7,333 nt of DNA from Bacteroidales bacterium (lineage in GTDB: Bacteria > Bacteroidota > Bacteroidia > Bacteroidales > BM520): contig JALNXP010000121.1 in NCBI GenBank assembly GCA_023230285.1, positions 1 to 7,333 on the forward strand, written 5' to 3'. A program made the position numbers and the translations under genes. The notes beneath the pieces were generated by a model. The model was not told the DNA's origin, ran no database searches, and saw nothing but the letters and a program-made list of their open reading frames with translations. Shown in pieces: positions 7,154 through 7,333 of this stretch. The number at the start of each line of letters is the position of its first letter. The first letter of the stretch is position 1.

Positions 7154-7161
7154 CAAATTTA
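7154..7161 (-). promoter_or_regulatory. Candidate Bacteroidota -7 box (TAAATTTG) before the rnf operon
   Basis: On the minus strand TAAATTTG fits the TAnnTTTG consensus exactly and lies 25 bases before the rnfB GTG, which would give a leader of about 20 bases. The expected -33 TTTG is absent; GCAA is found at the 19-base spacing. The 7129-7259 region is otherwise A/T-rich with no open reading frame or riboswitch that I can recognise, and it lies between the tRNA terminator and rnfB. This makes it the only visible place for an rnf promoter. Confidence 0.4.
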
Positions 7162-7259
7162 ATATCTTTATTTGATTTTGTTGCTTACTTGTTGATTTTT
7201 TTTGTGTTTTTTTTCAAACTTGTATGTTGAAAAATTTTTATGGGGAAAGTAAAATGTAT

Positions 7260-7293
7260 AAAAAAAGCCGACTGCAATTGCGGTCGGCTTTTT
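7260..7293 (-). terminator. Intrinsic terminator after the tRNA gene
   Basis: On the minus strand a hairpin with an 11-base-pair stem (AAAAAGCCGAC with GTCGGCTTTTT) has a C/A mismatch and then an inner GC pair region around AATT. A run of seven T follows. It begins one base after the tRNA discriminator base. The A-tract on the other side could let it work in both directions, but no plus-strand gene points into it. It isolates the tRNA from the rnf operon. Confidence 0.88.
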
Positions 7294-7294
7294 G

Positions 7295-7333
7295 TGACTG
7301 AGCCGGGATTCGAACCCGGGACCCTATGCTTAA
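7295..7333 (-). tRNA. tRNA, probably tRNA-Lys (3' part; 5' part beyond window)
   Basis: Read on the minus strand, the T arm is perfect: stem CCGGG (7315-7319), loop TTCGAAT (7308-7314) and stem CCCGG (7303-7307). The acceptor 3' strand CTCAGTC lies at 7296-7302 with discriminator A at 7295. The variable loop is GGGTC (7320-7324) and the 3' anticodon-stem strand is GCATA. By position counting, anticodon bases 35 and 36 are both T and the first anticodon base falls outside the window, leaving Lys (UUU or CUU) or Asn (GUU). Discriminator A favours Lys, since tRNA-Asn normally has G. The gene does not encode CCA: CAC follows the discriminator, so the 3' end must be added enzymatically. Confidence 0.88.

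Noticed and set aside
7240..7333. A plus-strand open frame beginning ATGGGG and running through the terminator and tRNA to the window edge
   Set aside because: It passes through a terminator hairpin and the antisense of a tRNA T arm, so the open frame is accidental.

Overview
The window looks like ordinary chromosomal core genome from a member of the Bacteroidota, probably Bacteroidales. The reasons are the rnfBCDGEA gene order, the long ferredoxin-rich RnfB, A/T-rich leaders that mostly lack Shine-Dalgarno sequences, and TAnnTTTG-like promoter boxes. This assignment is inferred from sequence character, not from a search. Every gene I can support lies on the minus strand, so the window reads from its right end to its left. 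I saw no mobile element, CRISPR array or phage gene.

Layout in transcription order. At the right edge is the 3' part of a tRNA, most likely tRNA-Lys, without an encoded CCA. An intrinsic terminator hairpin follows directly. A short A/T-rich region (7129-7259) then carries a candidate promoter for a complete six-gene rnf operon: rnfB (GTG start), rnfC (TTG start), rnfD, rnfG, rnfE and rnfA. Junctions within the operon range from an 8-base overlap to an 11-base gap. After a 98-base spacer comes a family 2 glycosyltransferase. After 49 more bases comes a CCA-adding-type tRNA nucleotidyltransferase with a C-terminal HD region. Its GTG start is at 1055 and its 3' end lies beyond base 1.

The rnf genes together encode a membrane ferredoxin:NAD+ oxidoreductase that couples electron flow to Na+ or H+ transport. 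RnfB takes electrons from ferredoxin, RnfC carries the NAD(H)/FMN site, RnfD and RnfG carry covalent FMN, and RnfA and RnfE form the membrane core with a shared iron-sulfur site. The glycosyltransferase and the tRNA nucleotidyltransferase have no evident functional tie to Rnf. The nucleotidyltransferase would, however, be needed to mature tRNAs such as the one at the right edge.

No new system is evident. The points most worth a second look are regulatory. First, rnfG and rnfE have the same 10-base Shine-Dalgarno block at the same spacing, in a lineage that rarely uses such sites. Second, the octamer TAAATTTG lies exactly 25 bases before the GTG starts of both rnfB and the nucleotidyltransferase gene. 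Third, RnfG has a variant flavin-attachment motif.
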